64,000 bases of DNA, taken from assembly GCF_023101665.1 (NCBI RefSeq), contig NZ_CP082161.1, positions 558,001 through 622,000 on the forward strand, in the 5' to 3' direction. The translations under genes were made by a program, and so were the position numbers. The notes beneath the pieces were generated by a model that made no database searches, had not been told where the DNA came from, and worked only from the letters and a program-made list of their open reading frames with translations. The DNA is from Bradyrhizobium sp. 195 (GTDB taxonomy: Bacteria; Pseudomonadota; Alphaproteobacteria; Rhizobiales; Xanthobacteraceae). This document shows positions 7,142-16,482 of this stretch, one piece after another. How positions within the stretch are numbered: position 1 is the first letter of the stretch; each line of letters opens with the position of its first letter.

Positions 7142-9616
7142 TTGCCTCGCAGCTTCGACACGCCCCTGCCGATCGACGCCGTGCTCGACGATTTGTCGCG
7201 CACGCTGGGGGCCAGCAACGCCGCCGTTCTGGTGGCGCCACCGGGCGCCGGCAAGACCACGCGCGTGCCGCTGGCCTTGCTCGATGCGCCCTGGGCCAGG
7301 GATAAGAAGATCATCGTGCTGGAGCCGCGCCGCATCGCCGCGCGTGCCAGCGCGGATCGCATGGCCAAATCATTGGGCGAGCGCGCTGGGGAGACCGTCG
7401 GTTATCGCGTCCGGTTCGGCTCGAAGATCTCGCGCGCCACGCGCATCGAGGTGGTGACCGAAGGCATCTTCACCCGCCAGATCCTCGACGATCCCGAACT
7501 GTCAGGCGTTGCCGCCATCCTGTTCGACGAATTCCACGAGCGTTCGCTCGATGCCGACATGGGTCTCGCGCTGGCCCGTGATGCGCAAACCGGCCTGCGC
7601 GAGGATCTGCGCATCCTCGTGATGTCGGCAACGCTCGACGGTGCGCGCGTGGCAAAGCTGCTCGGCGAAGCCCCCGTCGTCGAAAGCGAGGGCCGCGCTT
7701 TCCCCGTCGACACGCGCTATCTCGGCCGCAAGGCGGACGCGCCGGTGGAGCGGCAGATGGCGGATGCGATCGCATCCGCACTGCGCGCCGATAGCGGCTC
7801 GGTGCTCGCGTTCCTGCCGGGCGCTGCCGAAATCCGCCGCACCCAGAATTTCCTGTCCGAGCGCGTGCAGGACGCCTCGATCGAGATCGTGCCGCTGTTC
7901 GGCGCGCTCGATGCCGCCGTGCAGGACCGCGCCATCGCGCCGGCGCCGAAGGGCTCGCGAAAAGTGGTGCTGGCGACGTCGATCGCGGAGACGTCGCTGA
8001 CGATCGAAGGCGTGCGCATCGTGGTCGATTCCGGGCTCGCCCGCGTGCCGCGCTACGAGCCGGACATCGGGCTGACGCGGCTCGAGACCGTGCGCGCCTC
8101 GCGTGCGGCGGTGGACCAGCGCCGCGGCCGCGCTGGCCGTACCGAGCCGGGTGTCTGCTACCGACTCTGGGACGAGCCGCAGACGGCGTCGCTCGCGCCC
8201 TACACCCAACCGGAAATCCTCAGCGCCGATCTGTCCTCGCTGGTGCTCGATCTCGCGCAATGGGGCGTCGCTGACCCCTCAGCCCTGTCGTTCCTCGACC
8301 CGCCGCCCGCGCCGGCCTGGAAGGAGGCTAAGAGCCTTCTCTCCGAGCTCAACGCGCTCGATGGTGACGGCCGCATCACCGCGGAAGGCAAGAGCCTGCG
8401 CGCACTGGCGCTGCCGCCGCGGCTCGCGCGGATGATCGTGGATTCGCATCGTGCCGGCGAGGGCGAAGCTGCCGCGGAGATTGCCGCGATCATCACCGAG
8501 CGCGGGCTGGGCGGCGACAGCGTCGATCTCGAGCACCGCCGCGACCAGTTCCGCCGCGACCGCTCGCCACGCGCCGCCAGCGCACGCGATCTGGCGCGGC
8601 GTTGGGCTTCGCAGGTCGCGGCATCGGAGAAAGCAGGGCAGCAGGAGGATCTCTCGACCGGCCTCATGCTCGCCTATGCGTTCCCGGACCGTGTCGCGCG
8701 CAATCGAGGCAATGGCAGCTTCGTGCTGGCCAATGGCCGCGGCGCCGCCGTCGAGCAGACCTCCTCGCTCGCCCGCGCACCCTACATCGCGATCGGCGAG
8801 ATGACGGGAACGGCGGCGAGCGGCCGCATCCTGCTCGCTGCGCAAATCACCGAGGGCGAGATCGAGAACCATTTCGCCGAGCATATCGAGACCGCCGACG
8901 AGATCACTTTCGATCGCGGCGCGATGGCGTTGCGCGCGCGGCGCAAGCGCGTGCTGCACGCTATCACACTCTCGGAGGCGACACTTGCCGTCTCGCCCTC
9001 CGAGGACACCGCGCGCATTTTCGCCGACGGCTTGATCGCCGCCGGTCTCGACCGGCTGCCCTGGTCGAAGGCCGCAAAGCAGTGGCGCGACCGCGTGATG
9101 TTCCTGCGCAAGGCCGAGGGCGACAGCTGGCCTGACCTGTCGGATGATGGATTGATCGCGCGGCGCGACGATTGGCTGGTGCAGGCGCTCTACGACAAGA
9201 TCGCGCTCAAGGACATCTCGCCGGGCGATCTCTCCGACGCGCTGATGGCGCTGCTGCCGTGGGAGATGCGCGCACGGCTCGACCGCGAGGCGCCGACGCA
9301 TTTCGAGGCGCCGACCGGAAGCGTGCTCGCGATCGACTACGAGGCCGAGCAGGGACCGACCATCGCGGTGCGGCTGCAGGAATTGTTCGGTCTCAACACC
9401 CATCCCTCGATCGCCGCCGGCAAGGTGCCGCTGGTGCTGGAGCTGCTGTCGCCGGCACAGCGCCCGGTGCAGGTGACGCGTGATCTTCCAGGCTTCTGGC
9501 GCGGCAGCTATGCCGCGGTGCGCTCCGACCTGCGCGGCCGCTACCCGCGCCATCCTTGGCCGGACGATCCCGCCACTGCGCTGCCGACCCGGCGGGCGAA
9601 GCCGCGCGGGACGTGA
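7142..9616 (+). CDS. hrpB: ATP-dependent helicase HrpB
   Basis: An 824-residue DEAH/RHA-type helicase of the HrpB family. Motif I is APPGAGKTTRVPLALL near residue 37, motif II DEFHERSLDADMGLAL near 129, and motif III MSATLDG. Motifs V and VI are ATSIAETSLTIEGV and QRRGRAGRTEPGVCYRLW. The HrpB-specific C-terminal domain follows, including HPWPDDP near the end. The cellular role of HrpB is poorly defined; RNA substrates are assumed from relatives. The start is a TTG at 7142, chosen because the protein begins with PRSFDTPLPIDAVL as the family does and no ATG or GTG lies nearby in frame. Confidence 0.93.
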   Translation: MPRSFDTPLPIDAVLDDLSRTLGASNAAVLVAPPGAGKTTRVPLALLDAPWARDKKIIVLEPRRIAARASADRMAKSLGERAGETVGYRVRFGSKISRATRIEVVTEGIFTRQILDDPELSGVAAILFDEFHERSLDADMGLALARDAQTGLREDLRILVMSATLDGARVAKLLGEAPVVESEGRAFPVDTRYLGRKADAPVERQMADAIASALRADSGSVLAFLPGAAEIRRTQNFLSERVQDASIEIVPLFGALDAAVQDRAIAPAPKGSRKVVLATSIAETSLTIEGVRIVVDSGLARVPRYEPDIGLTRLETVRASRAAVDQRRGRAGRTEPGVCYRLWDEPQTASLAPYTQPEILSADLSSLVLDLAQWGVADPSALSFLDPPPAPAWKEAKSLLSELNALDGDGRITAEGKSLRALALPPRLARMIVDSHRAGEGEAAAEIAAIITERGLGGDSVDLEHRRDQFRRDRSPRAASARDLARRWASQVAASEKAGQQEDLSTGLMLAYAFPDRVARNRGNGSFVLANGRGAAVEQTSSLARAPYIAIGEMTGTAASGRILLAAQITEGEIENHFAEHIETADEITFDRGAMALRARRKRVLHAITLSEATLAVSPSEDTARIFADGLIAAGLDRLPWSKAAKQWRDRVMFLRKAEGDSWPDLSDDGLIARRDDWLVQALYDKIALKDISPGDLSDALMALLPWEMRARLDREAPTHFEAPTGSVLAIDYEAEQGPTIAVRLQELFGLNTHPSIAAGKVPLVLELLSPAQRPVQVTRDLPGFWRGSYAAVRSDLRGRYPRHPWPDDPATALPTRRAKPRGT

Positions 9617-9646
9617 CTGCCCCCGGCGACAAGCCCGGGCATGACG
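9614..9646. repeat. Single-arm hairpin repeat
   Basis: GCCCCCGGCGACAAGCCCGG GC flanked by TGACT and ATGAC looks like one arm of the double-hairpin elements seen elsewhere. It overlaps the hrpB stop codon and could serve as its 3' stabilising structure. Confidence 0.5.
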
Positions 9647-9784
9647 CGCGGTGAGGGGTTCTGCGCGGTCGCATTAACCCTCCGCTCATCCTTTTCGTCA
9701 AAATAGCAGCGCTCCGGCCGCAGCTCCGCTCGCGGCCCGGCGTGTCGCGTGGTGAAATCGAGCTTTCGGCTCGGAAGTGGTGTA

Positions 9785-10297
9785 ATGCGTAACATTATGA
9801 TCATCGCGGCCGTCATGATCGGCCTCGGCACCTTCATGGCGCAGATGGCGGACAAGATGAGCTCCGCTTCCGCAACCTCGGCGCCGCGTACGACGGTTGC
9901 CGTCGCGGCCGCGGCACCGGCCGGGGGCCGCAGCCTCGCCATTTCCCGCGACGGCCGTGGTCACTTCCAGACCGAGGGCAGGATCGAGGGCCAGCGCATC
10001 GGATTCATGGTCGACACCGGCGCCTCCGTGGTTGCGCTGAATGAGACCTCGGCCGCCCGCTTTGGCCTGCGTCCCTCGCGCGGTGAGTACAACGCCACCG
10101 TCTCCACCGCCAACGGCACCATCAAGGCCGCTCGCACCCGCATCGCGATGCTCGATGTCGGCGGCCTCATTGTGCGCGACGTCGATGCCATGGTGCTGCC
10201 CGATGCGGCGCTGTCGGAGAACCTGCTCGGCCTCTCCTTCCTGTCCCGCCTCAAGCGCTTCGAATACGCCAACGGCCAGATGGTGCTGGAGCAGTAG
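9785..10297 (+). CDS. Secreted/membrane retropepsin-like aspartic protease (TIGR02281-type)
   Basis: A 170-residue protein with an N-terminal membrane anchor or signal (MRNIMIIAAVMIGLGTFMAQ) followed by a single retropepsin-like domain. The catalytic motif is FMVDTGASVVALNE and the second conserved element is LLGLSFLSRLKRFEY. These clan AA proteases work as dimers and face the periplasm; their substrates in alphaproteobacteria are mostly unknown. ATG 9785 is chosen because GGAAG sits seven bases upstream; an in-frame GTG at 9749 lacks such a site. It stands alone between hrpB and the phosphomutase gene. Confidence 0.85.
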   Translation: MRNIMIIAAVMIGLGTFMAQMADKMSSASATSAPRTTVAVAAAAPAGGRSLAISRDGRGHFQTEGRIEGQRIGFMVDTGASVVALNETSAARFGLRPSRGEYNATVSTANGTIKAARTRIAMLDVGGLIVRDVDAMVLPDAALSENLLGLSFLSRLKRFEYANGQMVLEQ

Positions 10298-10493
10298 GCG
10301 GAGCCTTTCCGCGATCAGGCGCCCTCCATTTCAAAAGAGATTTCTTTGCGTCGACCGCCCTCGCGGTAACGTTTCTTCGTTACCAAACTGCCGCAATTAA
10401 CGGCCATAAGCCTTCATTCCCGCCTTTCGTTGCGGCCCGGCATTCGCTAAGGCTGCAGCAAATCCTGCCCCCCCTTTTCACGAGACCGTCGCA

Positions 10494-11993
10494 ATGTTCC
10501 CGAAGCCGAAATCCGTATTGCTGCCCAACACCTACGCCTTCGAATCCGAGCCGATGGTGAAACCCACGGGCTTTCGCGAGTACGACGCGCGCTGGTTGTT
10601 CCAGAAGGAAATCAACCTGATGGGTGTGCAGGCGCTAGGCATGGGGCTGGGCGCACTGATCGCCGAGCTCGGCGTCAAGCAGGAGATCGTCACCGGCCAC
10701 GATTTCCGCGGCTATTCGGCCTCGATCAAATATGCGCTGATCTCCGGCCTGATGGCTGCGGGCTGCAAGGTGCACGACATCGGGCTCGCGGTGACGCCGA
10801 TGGCCTATTTCGCGCAGTTCGATCTCGACGTGCCCTGCGTCGCCATGGTCACGGCCTCGCACAACGACAATGGCTGGACCGGCGTGAAGATGGGTGCCAA
10901 CCGTCCGCTGACCTTCGGCCCCGACGAGATGACGCGGTTGAAGGAGATCGTGCTGGGCGCCGATTTCAAGAACAAGGCCGGCGGCTCCTACCAATTCCAC
11001 GAGAACTATCCGGCGCGCTATATCGCCGACCTCACCTCTCGTCCGAAGCTGACGCGCAAGCTCAAGGTCGTCGCCGCCTGCGGCAACGGCACTGCCGGCG
11101 CGTTCGCGCCGCAGGTGCTGGAAGCGATCGGCTGCGAGGTGATCCCGATCGACACCGAGCTCGATCATACCTTCCCGAAATACAATCCGAACCCGGAAGA
11201 CATGGAGATGCTGCACGCGATCCGCGATGCGGTGCTGCATCACAAGGCCGATGTGGGCCTCGGCTTCGACGGAGACGGCGACCGCTGCGGCGTCGTCGAC
11301 AATACCGGCGAGGAGATCTTTGCCGACAAGGTCGGCGTGATGCTGGCGCGCGACATGTCGGCGATCCACAAGGACGCGCATTTCATCGTCGACGTGAAGT
11401 CGACCGGCCTGTTCGTGACCGATCCCGTGCTGCAGAAGCAGGGCGCCAAGACCGACTATTGGAAGACCGGCCATTCCTACATGAAGCGCCGCACCAACGA
11501 GACCGGCGCGCTCGCCGGCTTCGAGAAGTCCGGCCACTTCTTCTTCAACAAGCCCTATGGCCGCGGCTATGACGACGGCCTCGTCTCGGCGATCGCGATC
11601 TGCGACATGCTCGACCGCGCGCCGGGCAAGTCCATGGCGGATCTGAAGAACGCGTTGCCGAAGACCTGGTCGTCGCCGACCATGTCGCCGCATTGCGCCG
11701 ACGAGACCAAATACGGTGTCATCGACGCCGTGGTGAAGCACTTCGAGGGCCTGCAGGCGAAGGGCACGAAGATTGGCGGCCAGTCGATCCGCGATCTCGT
11801 CACCGTCAACGGCGTGCGCGTCACGGTCGAGGACGGCAGTTGGGGCCTGGTGCGCGCCTCCTCCAACAAGCCCGAGCTCGTGGTCGTGGTCGAGAGCCCG
11901 GTCTCCGAGCAGCGCATGCACGACATGTTCGAGATGGTGAACAGCGTGCTGCGCACGCATCCCGAGGTGGGCGAGTACAACCAGACGATTTGA
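10494..11993 (+). CDS. Phosphomannomutase/phosphoglucomutase
   Basis: A 499-residue alpha-D-phosphohexomutase that interconverts hexose 6- and 1-phosphates for nucleotide-sugar synthesis in the cytosol. The active-site phosphoserine is Ser122 in VTASHNDNGWTGVK. The Mg-binding loop is DGDGDRCG at residues 259-266. The sugar-binding loop reads GFEKSGHFFF, with the conserved GEKSGH element altered at its first positions. The C-terminal phosphate-binding loop contains WGLVRASSNKPELVVVVES. Length fits the PMM/PGM group. The product feeds GDP-mannose or UDP-glucose pools used for LPS and exopolysaccharide. A short gene-free leader of 196 bases precedes the ATG. Confidence 0.92.
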   Translation: MFPKPKSVLLPNTYAFESEPMVKPTGFREYDARWLFQKEINLMGVQALGMGLGALIAELGVKQEIVTGHDFRGYSASIKYALISGLMAAGCKVHDIGLAVTPMAYFAQFDLDVPCVAMVTASHNDNGWTGVKMGANRPLTFGPDEMTRLKEIVLGADFKNKAGGSYQFHENYPARYIADLTSRPKLTRKLKVVAACGNGTAGAFAPQVLEAIGCEVIPIDTELDHTFPKYNPNPEDMEMLHAIRDAVLHHKADVGLGFDGDGDRCGVVDNTGEEIFADKVGVMLARDMSAIHKDAHFIVDVKSTGLFVTDPVLQKQGAKTDYWKTGHSYMKRRTNETGALAGFEKSGHFFFNKPYGRGYDDGLVSAIAICDMLDRAPGKSMADLKNALPKTWSSPTMSPHCADETKYGVIDAVVKHFEGLQAKGTKIGGQSIRDLVTVNGVRVTVEDGSWGLVRASSNKPELVVVVESPVSEQRMHDMFEMVNSVLRTHPEVGEYNQTI

Positions 11994-12033
11994 TGTTGCT
12001 CGTGAGAGGCGTGATCCATGCCTCCCTCTCCGC

Positions 12034-12138
12034 TGTCATTCCCCGCGAAAGCGGGGAATCCAGTACGCCGCAGCCTCTCGGCTCAATCACTGACATCTCT
12101 GGAATACTGGATCGCCCGGTCTTCGCCGGGCGATGACA
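12034..12138. repeat. REPIN-like repeat, family A copy 3
   Basis: Arms CCCCGCGAAAGCGGGG and CGCCCGGTCTTCGCCGGGCG. Inner borders ATCCAGTA and ATACTGGAT. It lies between the convergent phosphomutase and Lrp genes. Confidence 0.9.
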
Positions 12139-12155
12139 GTCTGTGTGGGTGCGCC

Positions 12156-12665
12156 CTACGCCGCCACCACCGCCGGGATCGGCAGCGCGGTGACCGACTT
12201 GATCTTCTCCATCGCGAAGCGCGAGGTGACGTTCTTCAGCGGCACGGCGCTGATCAGCTTCTTGTAGAATACGTCATAGGCCTGCATGTCCGCGACCACG
12301 ACGCGCAGCATGTAATCGACGTCGCCGGCCATGCGATAGAACTCCATCACCTCGGGCATGGCGCTGACGGCTTCGGCGAACTTCTTCAGCCAGGCGTCGG
12401 AATGGTCGGAGCTCTCGACCGACACGAATACGGAGATGCCGAGCCCGATCTTGTTCTGGTCGACGAGGGCGACCCGCTTGATGATCACGCCATCGGCCTC
12501 CAGCCGCTGGATGCGCTTCCAGCAGGGGGTCGAGGACAGGCCGACGCGATCGCCGATCTCGGCGACGGACAGCGAGGCATCTTCCTGGAGCACCATCAGG
12601 ATCTTTCGGTCAATGGCATCGAGGCGGCGGCTGGTCTCGGGGATCTGGACGGCGACATCAGTCAT
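12156..12665 (-). CDS. Lrp/AsnC family transcriptional regulator
   Basis: A 169-residue regulator. The N-terminal winged helix-turn-helix reads LDAIDRKILMVLQEDASLSV then AEIGDRVGLSSTPCWKRIQRLEADGVI, the canonical Lrp DNA-binding domain. The C-terminal RAM ligand domain includes VMEFYRMAGDVDYMLRVVV. Lrp-type proteins form octamers and sense amino acids. ATG at 12665 is used; the frame continues to a GTG at 12725 but lacks conservation there. The target may be a gene on the other strand or distant; no adjacent amino-acid gene is obvious. The upstream region 12666-12720 includes an A/T-rich TATAGAGAAAA stretch on the plus strand. Confidence 0.92.
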   Translation of the reverse strand: MTDVAVQIPETSRRLDAIDRKILMVLQEDASLSVAEIGDRVGLSSTPCWKRIQRLEADGVIIKRVALVDQNKIGLGISVFVSVESSDHSDAWLKKFAEAVSAMPEVMEFYRMAGDVDYMLRVVVADMQAYDVFYKKLISAVPLKNVTSRFAMEKIKSVTALPIPAVVAA

Positions 12666-12762
12666 TTGAAGAACTTTGTTCCATTTCAGGGGTCGATTTC
12701 CCTGATATAGAGAAAATCTTTCCACGGCAAGCCCATAATCTCGGCGCGAGAGTGGAATAGCT

Positions 12763-13686
12763 CTACGGCGCGCCTCTCAAAAGCCCTTCAACTTCAACGC
12801 GTTGCGGGGCCGCTAGGCCACCGCCATGGCGGGTGCATTTCAGCGCGGCGGCGGCCGCGGCGAATCGCAGCGCCTCCCTCACCCCCTTACCCTCGGCGAG
12901 GCCAAGCGTGCAGGCGCCATGGAAGACGTCGCCGGCGCCAAGCGTATCGACCGCCCGGACCGGGAAGGCCGGCGTCTCCTCCAGCTCGCCCGCCTCGTTC
13001 AGCCAGATCGTGCCGCGCGGACCGCGGGTCGCGGCGAGGAAGGCGGGCGTCAGCTTGGCGAGGCGCCTCAAGGCCTCGCCGTCGTCGGTGATGCCAGCGG
13101 TCTCCTGCACCTGCTCACTGGCGAACAGCAGATGCGAGGCGGCGGTGAGCAGGCCGTCCTGCAACGACATCGCGCGGTCGACGCCGACGATGACGGGAAT
13201 GCCGCGCCGGCGTGCCTCGGTGCAGAGGGAGATCGCGAACGCCGCGCAGCGGCTCTCGACGAGGACGGCCTGACAATCGTCGAGCAGCTTGTCGGCATCG
13301 GGCAGCTTGACGGCCCAGAGAACAGGATCGCGATAGATGGTCAGCGTCCGCTCACCCGTCGCGTCGATGATGATCGCCGAGACGGGCGTGCTCACATCGG
13401 GCATGCGCACGATATGGCTGGTCTCGATGCCTTCGGCGGTCATGCGTTCGAGGATGAAGCCGCTCGACGTCTCGCGGGCATCGCCCATCGGTCCCGCGAA
13501 CGCGACGCGGCCGCCAAGCCGGGCGATCGCGATGGCGGCGTTGAGCGCATTGCCGCCGCAGATCTCGGCGAGATGCGTGGCGTTGGCCTTGCTGCCGCGT
13601 GCGGGCACGGCCTCGACCCGAAAGGTCAGGTCGCGCACGGGAATGCCGATGCAGAGGATGCGCGGCGCGGCTGCAAGTAGCGCCAT
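12763..13686 (-). CDS. PfkB-family carbohydrate/nucleoside kinase
   Basis: A 307-residue ribokinase-like sugar kinase. The N-terminal PfkB signature region is CGGNALNAAIAIARLGGRVAFAG. The C-terminal signature is DTLGAGDVFHGA with catalytic Asp253 and the anion hole GAG. The substrate is unknown: ribokinases, fructokinases and ketohexokinases share the fold, and the spacing fits the broad group. It follows nudC by six bases, so HIT-nudC-kinase looks like one operon concerned with nucleotide or cofactor turnover. Confidence 0.88.
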   Translation of the reverse strand: MALLAAAPRILCIGIPVRDLTFRVEAVPARGSKANATHLAEICGGNALNAAIAIARLGGRVAFAGPMGDARETSSGFILERMTAEGIETSHIVRMPDVSTPVSAIIIDATGERTLTIYRDPVLWAVKLPDADKLLDDCQAVLVESRCAAFAISLCTEARRRGIPVIVGVDRAMSLQDGLLTAASHLLFASEQVQETAGITDDGEALRRLAKLTPAFLAATRGPRGTIWLNEAGELEETPAFPVRAVDTLGAGDVFHGACTLGLAEGKGVREALRFAAAAAALKCTRHGGGLAAPQRVEVEGLLRGAP

Positions 13687-13692
13687 CGGCAG

Positions 13693-14631
13693 TCAGCTCT
13701 TGTCGTGCACCCAGCGGCCGAGCAGGTGATGGGCGATCGCGAAGGGATGCGGGCCGGCGAGCCCGTCCGGATGCGTGCGTGTCAGCATCTTCGCGGCCTC
13801 CTCGCGCGTGAACCAGCGTGCGTCCTCGAGCTCCATGCGATCGACGACGATGTCCTCGCTCACGGCCCGCGCGCTGCAGCCGATCATCAGCGACGACGGA
13901 TAGGGCCAGGGCTGGGTCATGTAATACTGCACGTCGGTGCAGCGAATGCCGGATTCTTCCAGGATCTCGCGGCGAACCGCGTCCTCGATGGTCTCGGCAG
14001 CCTCGACGAAGCCGGCGAGGCAGGAATACATGCCCGGCGGAAACTGCTTCTGGCGGCCGAGCAGGCATTTGTCGCCCGTGGCAACGTGCATGATCACGAC
14101 AGGGTCAGTCCGCGGAAAATGCTCGGCCTTGCAACTCGGGCACTCGCGCTTCCAGCCGCCTTCCTTCATCGCGCTGCGCGCGCCGCAATTGGCGCAATAG
14201 CCGTGGCGCTGGTGCCAGCTCACCATCGACTTCGCCATCGCGATCGCCGAGAGCTCCTCGGGGGGAATCGCGCCTTGCATCGCCATGCCGCGCAGCTCGG
14301 TCAGGGTGTAGTCCTCGCGTCCCACCAGCTTCTCGGCGGCAGCCTGCGACAGGCCCATGCCGAACATCGCGGCGCCGTCGCGCAGGCCGAGGAAGATCGT
14401 GCCGGGATTGGCGCCGCATTTCAGCGCCTCGTCGATCGAGAGCAGCGCGCGCGTCTTGTCGCCCTCGCGCCTGACCAGGAGCGAGTCGCGGTGGACGACA
14501 TAGGCGCGCGAGGTCGGCTTCTGCTCCATCGCGAACAGCTTCTCGTCGTCGCGGCGCAGATGCGCGGCGCGGTCGAGGATGTTGGTGACGAAGGCCGGCT
14601 GTCCCAGCGGAAATGCGTCGAATGCTGACAT
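13693..14631 (-). CDS. nudC: NADH/NAD+ pyrophosphatase (Nudix)
   Basis: A 312-residue enzyme that hydrolyses NAD(H) to NMN(H) and AMP and, in E. coli, decaps NAD-capped RNA. A zinc ribbon CANCGARS...CPSC precedes the catalytic part. The Nudix box GFVEAAETIEDAVRREILEE then SGI fits GX5EX7REUXEEXGU exactly. The NADH-pyrophosphatase marker appears as TQPWPYPSS downstream of the box. ATG 14631 is chosen because it opens with MSAFDAFPLGQPAF, ten bases after the HIT stop; the frame runs upstream to 14703 but would overlap the HIT gene. Confidence 0.93.
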   Translation of the reverse strand: MSAFDAFPLGQPAFVTNILDRAAHLRRDDEKLFAMEQKPTSRAYVVHRDSLLVRREGDKTRALLSIDEALKCGANPGTIFLGLRDGAAMFGMGLSQAAAEKLVGREDYTLTELRGMAMQGAIPPEELSAIAMAKSMVSWHQRHGYCANCGARSAMKEGGWKRECPSCKAEHFPRTDPVVIMHVATGDKCLLGRQKQFPPGMYSCLAGFVEAAETIEDAVRREILEESGIRCTDVQYYMTQPWPYPSSLMIGCSARAVSEDIVVDRMELEDARWFTREEAAKMLTRTHPDGLAGPHPFAIAHHLLGRWVHDKS

Positions 14632-14641
14632 TATCGTTCTT

Positions 14642-15061
14642 TCAACCCAACCAGATCTTGCGGCGAAGCGCGCTGATGAAATTCTGAACCTCTGCGGCGT
14701 CATGTGCCAATGGCGGCATCACGCCCCAGACCGGCCGCGGCCAGGCGGCGTCACTGGTGCGGCGCGCGATGATGTGAACGTGAAGCTGCGGCACGAGGTT
14801 GCCGAGCGCGGCGACATTGAGCTTGTCGCATTTGGTGATCTCCTTCAGCGCGCGTGAGACGCGGGAGATCTCGGTCATCAGCTGCGCCTGCTGCACCTCG
14901 TCGAGATCGATGATCTCGACCGCGTCGGGGCGCCGCGGCACCAGCAGCAGCCAGGGATAATGCGCATCCTTGATGACCAGCACCTTCGACAGCGGCAAAT
15001 CGCCGATGTCGATGGTGTCGTCTTTCAGGCGGGAATGCAGCGACCAGGCGGATTCGGGCAT
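14642..15061 (-). CDS. HIT-domain protein
   Basis: A 139-residue histidine-triad family protein, probable nucleotide hydrolase or transferase. The triad region reads VPQLHVHIIARR: the first His of the H-x-H-x-H motif is Gln, while the central, normally nucleophilic His is kept. The following DAAWPRPVWGVMPP segment is shared with alphaproteobacterial HIT proteins. ATG 15061 (MPESAWSLHSRLKDD) is favoured; the open frame continues to 15172 into sequence that does not look conserved. First gene of the HIT-nudC-kinase operon. Confidence 0.88.
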   Translation of the reverse strand: MPESAWSLHSRLKDDTIDIGDLPLSKVLVIKDAHYPWLLLVPRRPDAVEIIDLDEVQQAQLMTEISRVSRALKEITKCDKLNVAALGNLVPQLHVHIIARRTSDAAWPRPVWGVMPPLAHDAAEVQNFISALRRKIWLG

Positions 15062-15157
15062 AGGTGTTTCCGGATGGCCCGATGGGGAACGGGCTTGTGT
15101 GATACGACCATACGATAGGGATTCTGATTGGGGAAGCACGCGGACCGCATACGCGAT

Positions 15158-15313
15158 CGTCGTCCCGGACAAGCGCAGCGAAGCGAAGCGCCGATCCGGG
15201 ACCCATAATCACAGGGAGTGGTTTTGCGAAGACTCGTGGTTGCCAGCTCGCGCCACGACCACGCGCTGTGGTTATGGGTCCCGGGTCTGCGCTGGCGCTT
15301 GCCCGGGACGACA
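15158..15313. repeat. Long inverted-repeat element (family F)
   Basis: GTCGTCCCGGACAAGCGCAG CG at one end and CGCTGGCGCTTGCCCGGGAC GACA at the other are inverted copies. Inside, GGACCCATAATCACAG pairs with CTGTGGTTATGGGTCC. The element fills most of the gap between the HIT operon start and the enolase-superfamily gene. A further short hairpin GGCCGCGCTAGCGGCC follows at about 15324. Confidence 0.8.
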
Positions 15314-15354
15314 GTTGAGTTTTTGGCCGCGCTAGCGGCCAGGACGACAGCGGC

Positions 15355-16482
15355 TTACGCCTCCGTCAACACCCGCGCATTGGCGCGGATCGAGGCTTCG
15401 CTGACGCGAATTCCGAGGCCCGGTCCATCCGGCACCACGACATGACCGGCGCGGTTGGCGACGCGCTCTTCCAGCACATCCTCTGTCAGCACATGGTGCG
15501 GCATGTAGAATTCGCAGCCGAGCGAGATGCCCGGTGTGGCCGCGATCAGCTGCGTTCCGGCGGCAAGGCCGATGCCGCCTTCCCACAACGTGCCGCCATA
15601 GCCGGGCAGGCCGGCGATGTCGGCGATGGCCATGATCGCCTGCGCCTCGAACAGGCCGCCGGCCTTCATGAGCTTGATCGAGACCGCATCGGCGGCCTCG
15701 CGGCGCACCACCTCCATCATGTCGCGGCGATCGAAGCAGCTTTCGTCGGCCAGCACGGGCGTTTCCAGCGCCGCGGTCAGCTGCGCCATCACGTCAAGAA
15801 ACTTGCGCGGCACTGGCTGCTCGATGAAGGTCGGCGCGAACTCTTCGACGTCGCGCAGGATCTTGATGGCGCCGAACGGCGTGAGCGCCTGGTTGTAGTC
15901 GACGCGCAGATCGACCTTGTCGCCGAATTCCTTGCGGATCGCCTCAAGATGATCGAGGTCCTCGCGATGCGGCTTCACGCCGGTCTTGACCTTGTAGATG
16001 ACGTTGCCGTCCGGAACCATCTTCCGCATGCGGTCCAGATCGGCGGCGAAATCCGGGTCGGCGATCGAGAAGGAGAGCGGGATCGTGTCGCGCACGCGGC
16101 CGCCGAGCAGGTCGGCGACCGACAAGCCGGACGACTTGCCGACGATGTCGAGCATCGCCATCTCGATCGCGACTTTCGCTTCGGCATGGCCGACCAGCAC
16201 GCGATCGAGCTCGGTCATCAGCGCACGAATGCGGCGCACCGGTTTGCCGAGCAAGATGGGGCGCAGATAGATGTCGAGCGCGGAGAAGGCGGCTTCGGGC
16301 GTTCCCGTGAACACCTCCCACGGCGCCGCTTCGCCCCAACCGACCACGCCGTCGCTCGCGGTGAGCTCGACCAGCACGCGCTTCACGGTGCCCTTGACGT
16401 TGCCGACGCCCTGCAGGCGCGCCATCTTGATCGGGCTTTCGATCAGGAAAAGCCTGAGACGTTCGATCGTTGCTTCGGTCAT
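15355..16482 (-). CDS. Enolase-superfamily enzyme, muconate-lactonizing subgroup
   Basis: A 375-residue mandelate racemase/muconate lactonizing enzyme-type protein. The barrel has the family catalytic Lys pair YKVKTG at the end of strand 2, metal ligands in RVDYNQ, TFIEQPVPR and LADESCFD, and a second Lys in SIKLMKAGG. This layout is that of cycloisomerases, racemases and epimerases of the MLE subgroup. The substrate is unknown. It overlaps the SDR gene by four bases (ATGA) and lies at the end of an operon that begins with an amino-acid-type ABC transporter, suggesting that it processes the imported compound, for example an amino-acid derivative. Muconate itself is unlikely given no aromatic genes nearby. 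Confidence 0.88.
   Translation of the reverse strand: MTEATIERLRLFLIESPIKMARLQGVGNVKGTVKRVLVELTASDGVVGWGEAAPWEVFTGTPEAAFSALDIYLRPILLGKPVRRIRALMTELDRVLVGHAEAKVAIEMAMLDIVGKSSGLSVADLLGGRVRDTIPLSFSIADPDFAADLDRMRKMVPDGNVIYKVKTGVKPHREDLDHLEAIRKEFGDKVDLRVDYNQALTPFGAIKILRDVEEFAPTFIEQPVPRKFLDVMAQLTAALETPVLADESCFDRRDMMEVVRREAADAVSIKLMKAGGLFEAQAIMAIADIAGLPGYGGTLWEGGIGLAAGTQLIAATPGISLGCEFYMPHHVLTEDVLEERVANRAGHVVVPDGPGLGIRVSEASIRANARVLTEA

Noticed and set aside
5398..7368. A 656-residue open frame opposite ugd
   Set aside because: Spans ugd and neighbours on the other strand without any recognisable domain.
8279..9553. A 424-residue open frame opposite hrpB
   Set aside because: Antisense shadow of HrpB's C-terminal domain.
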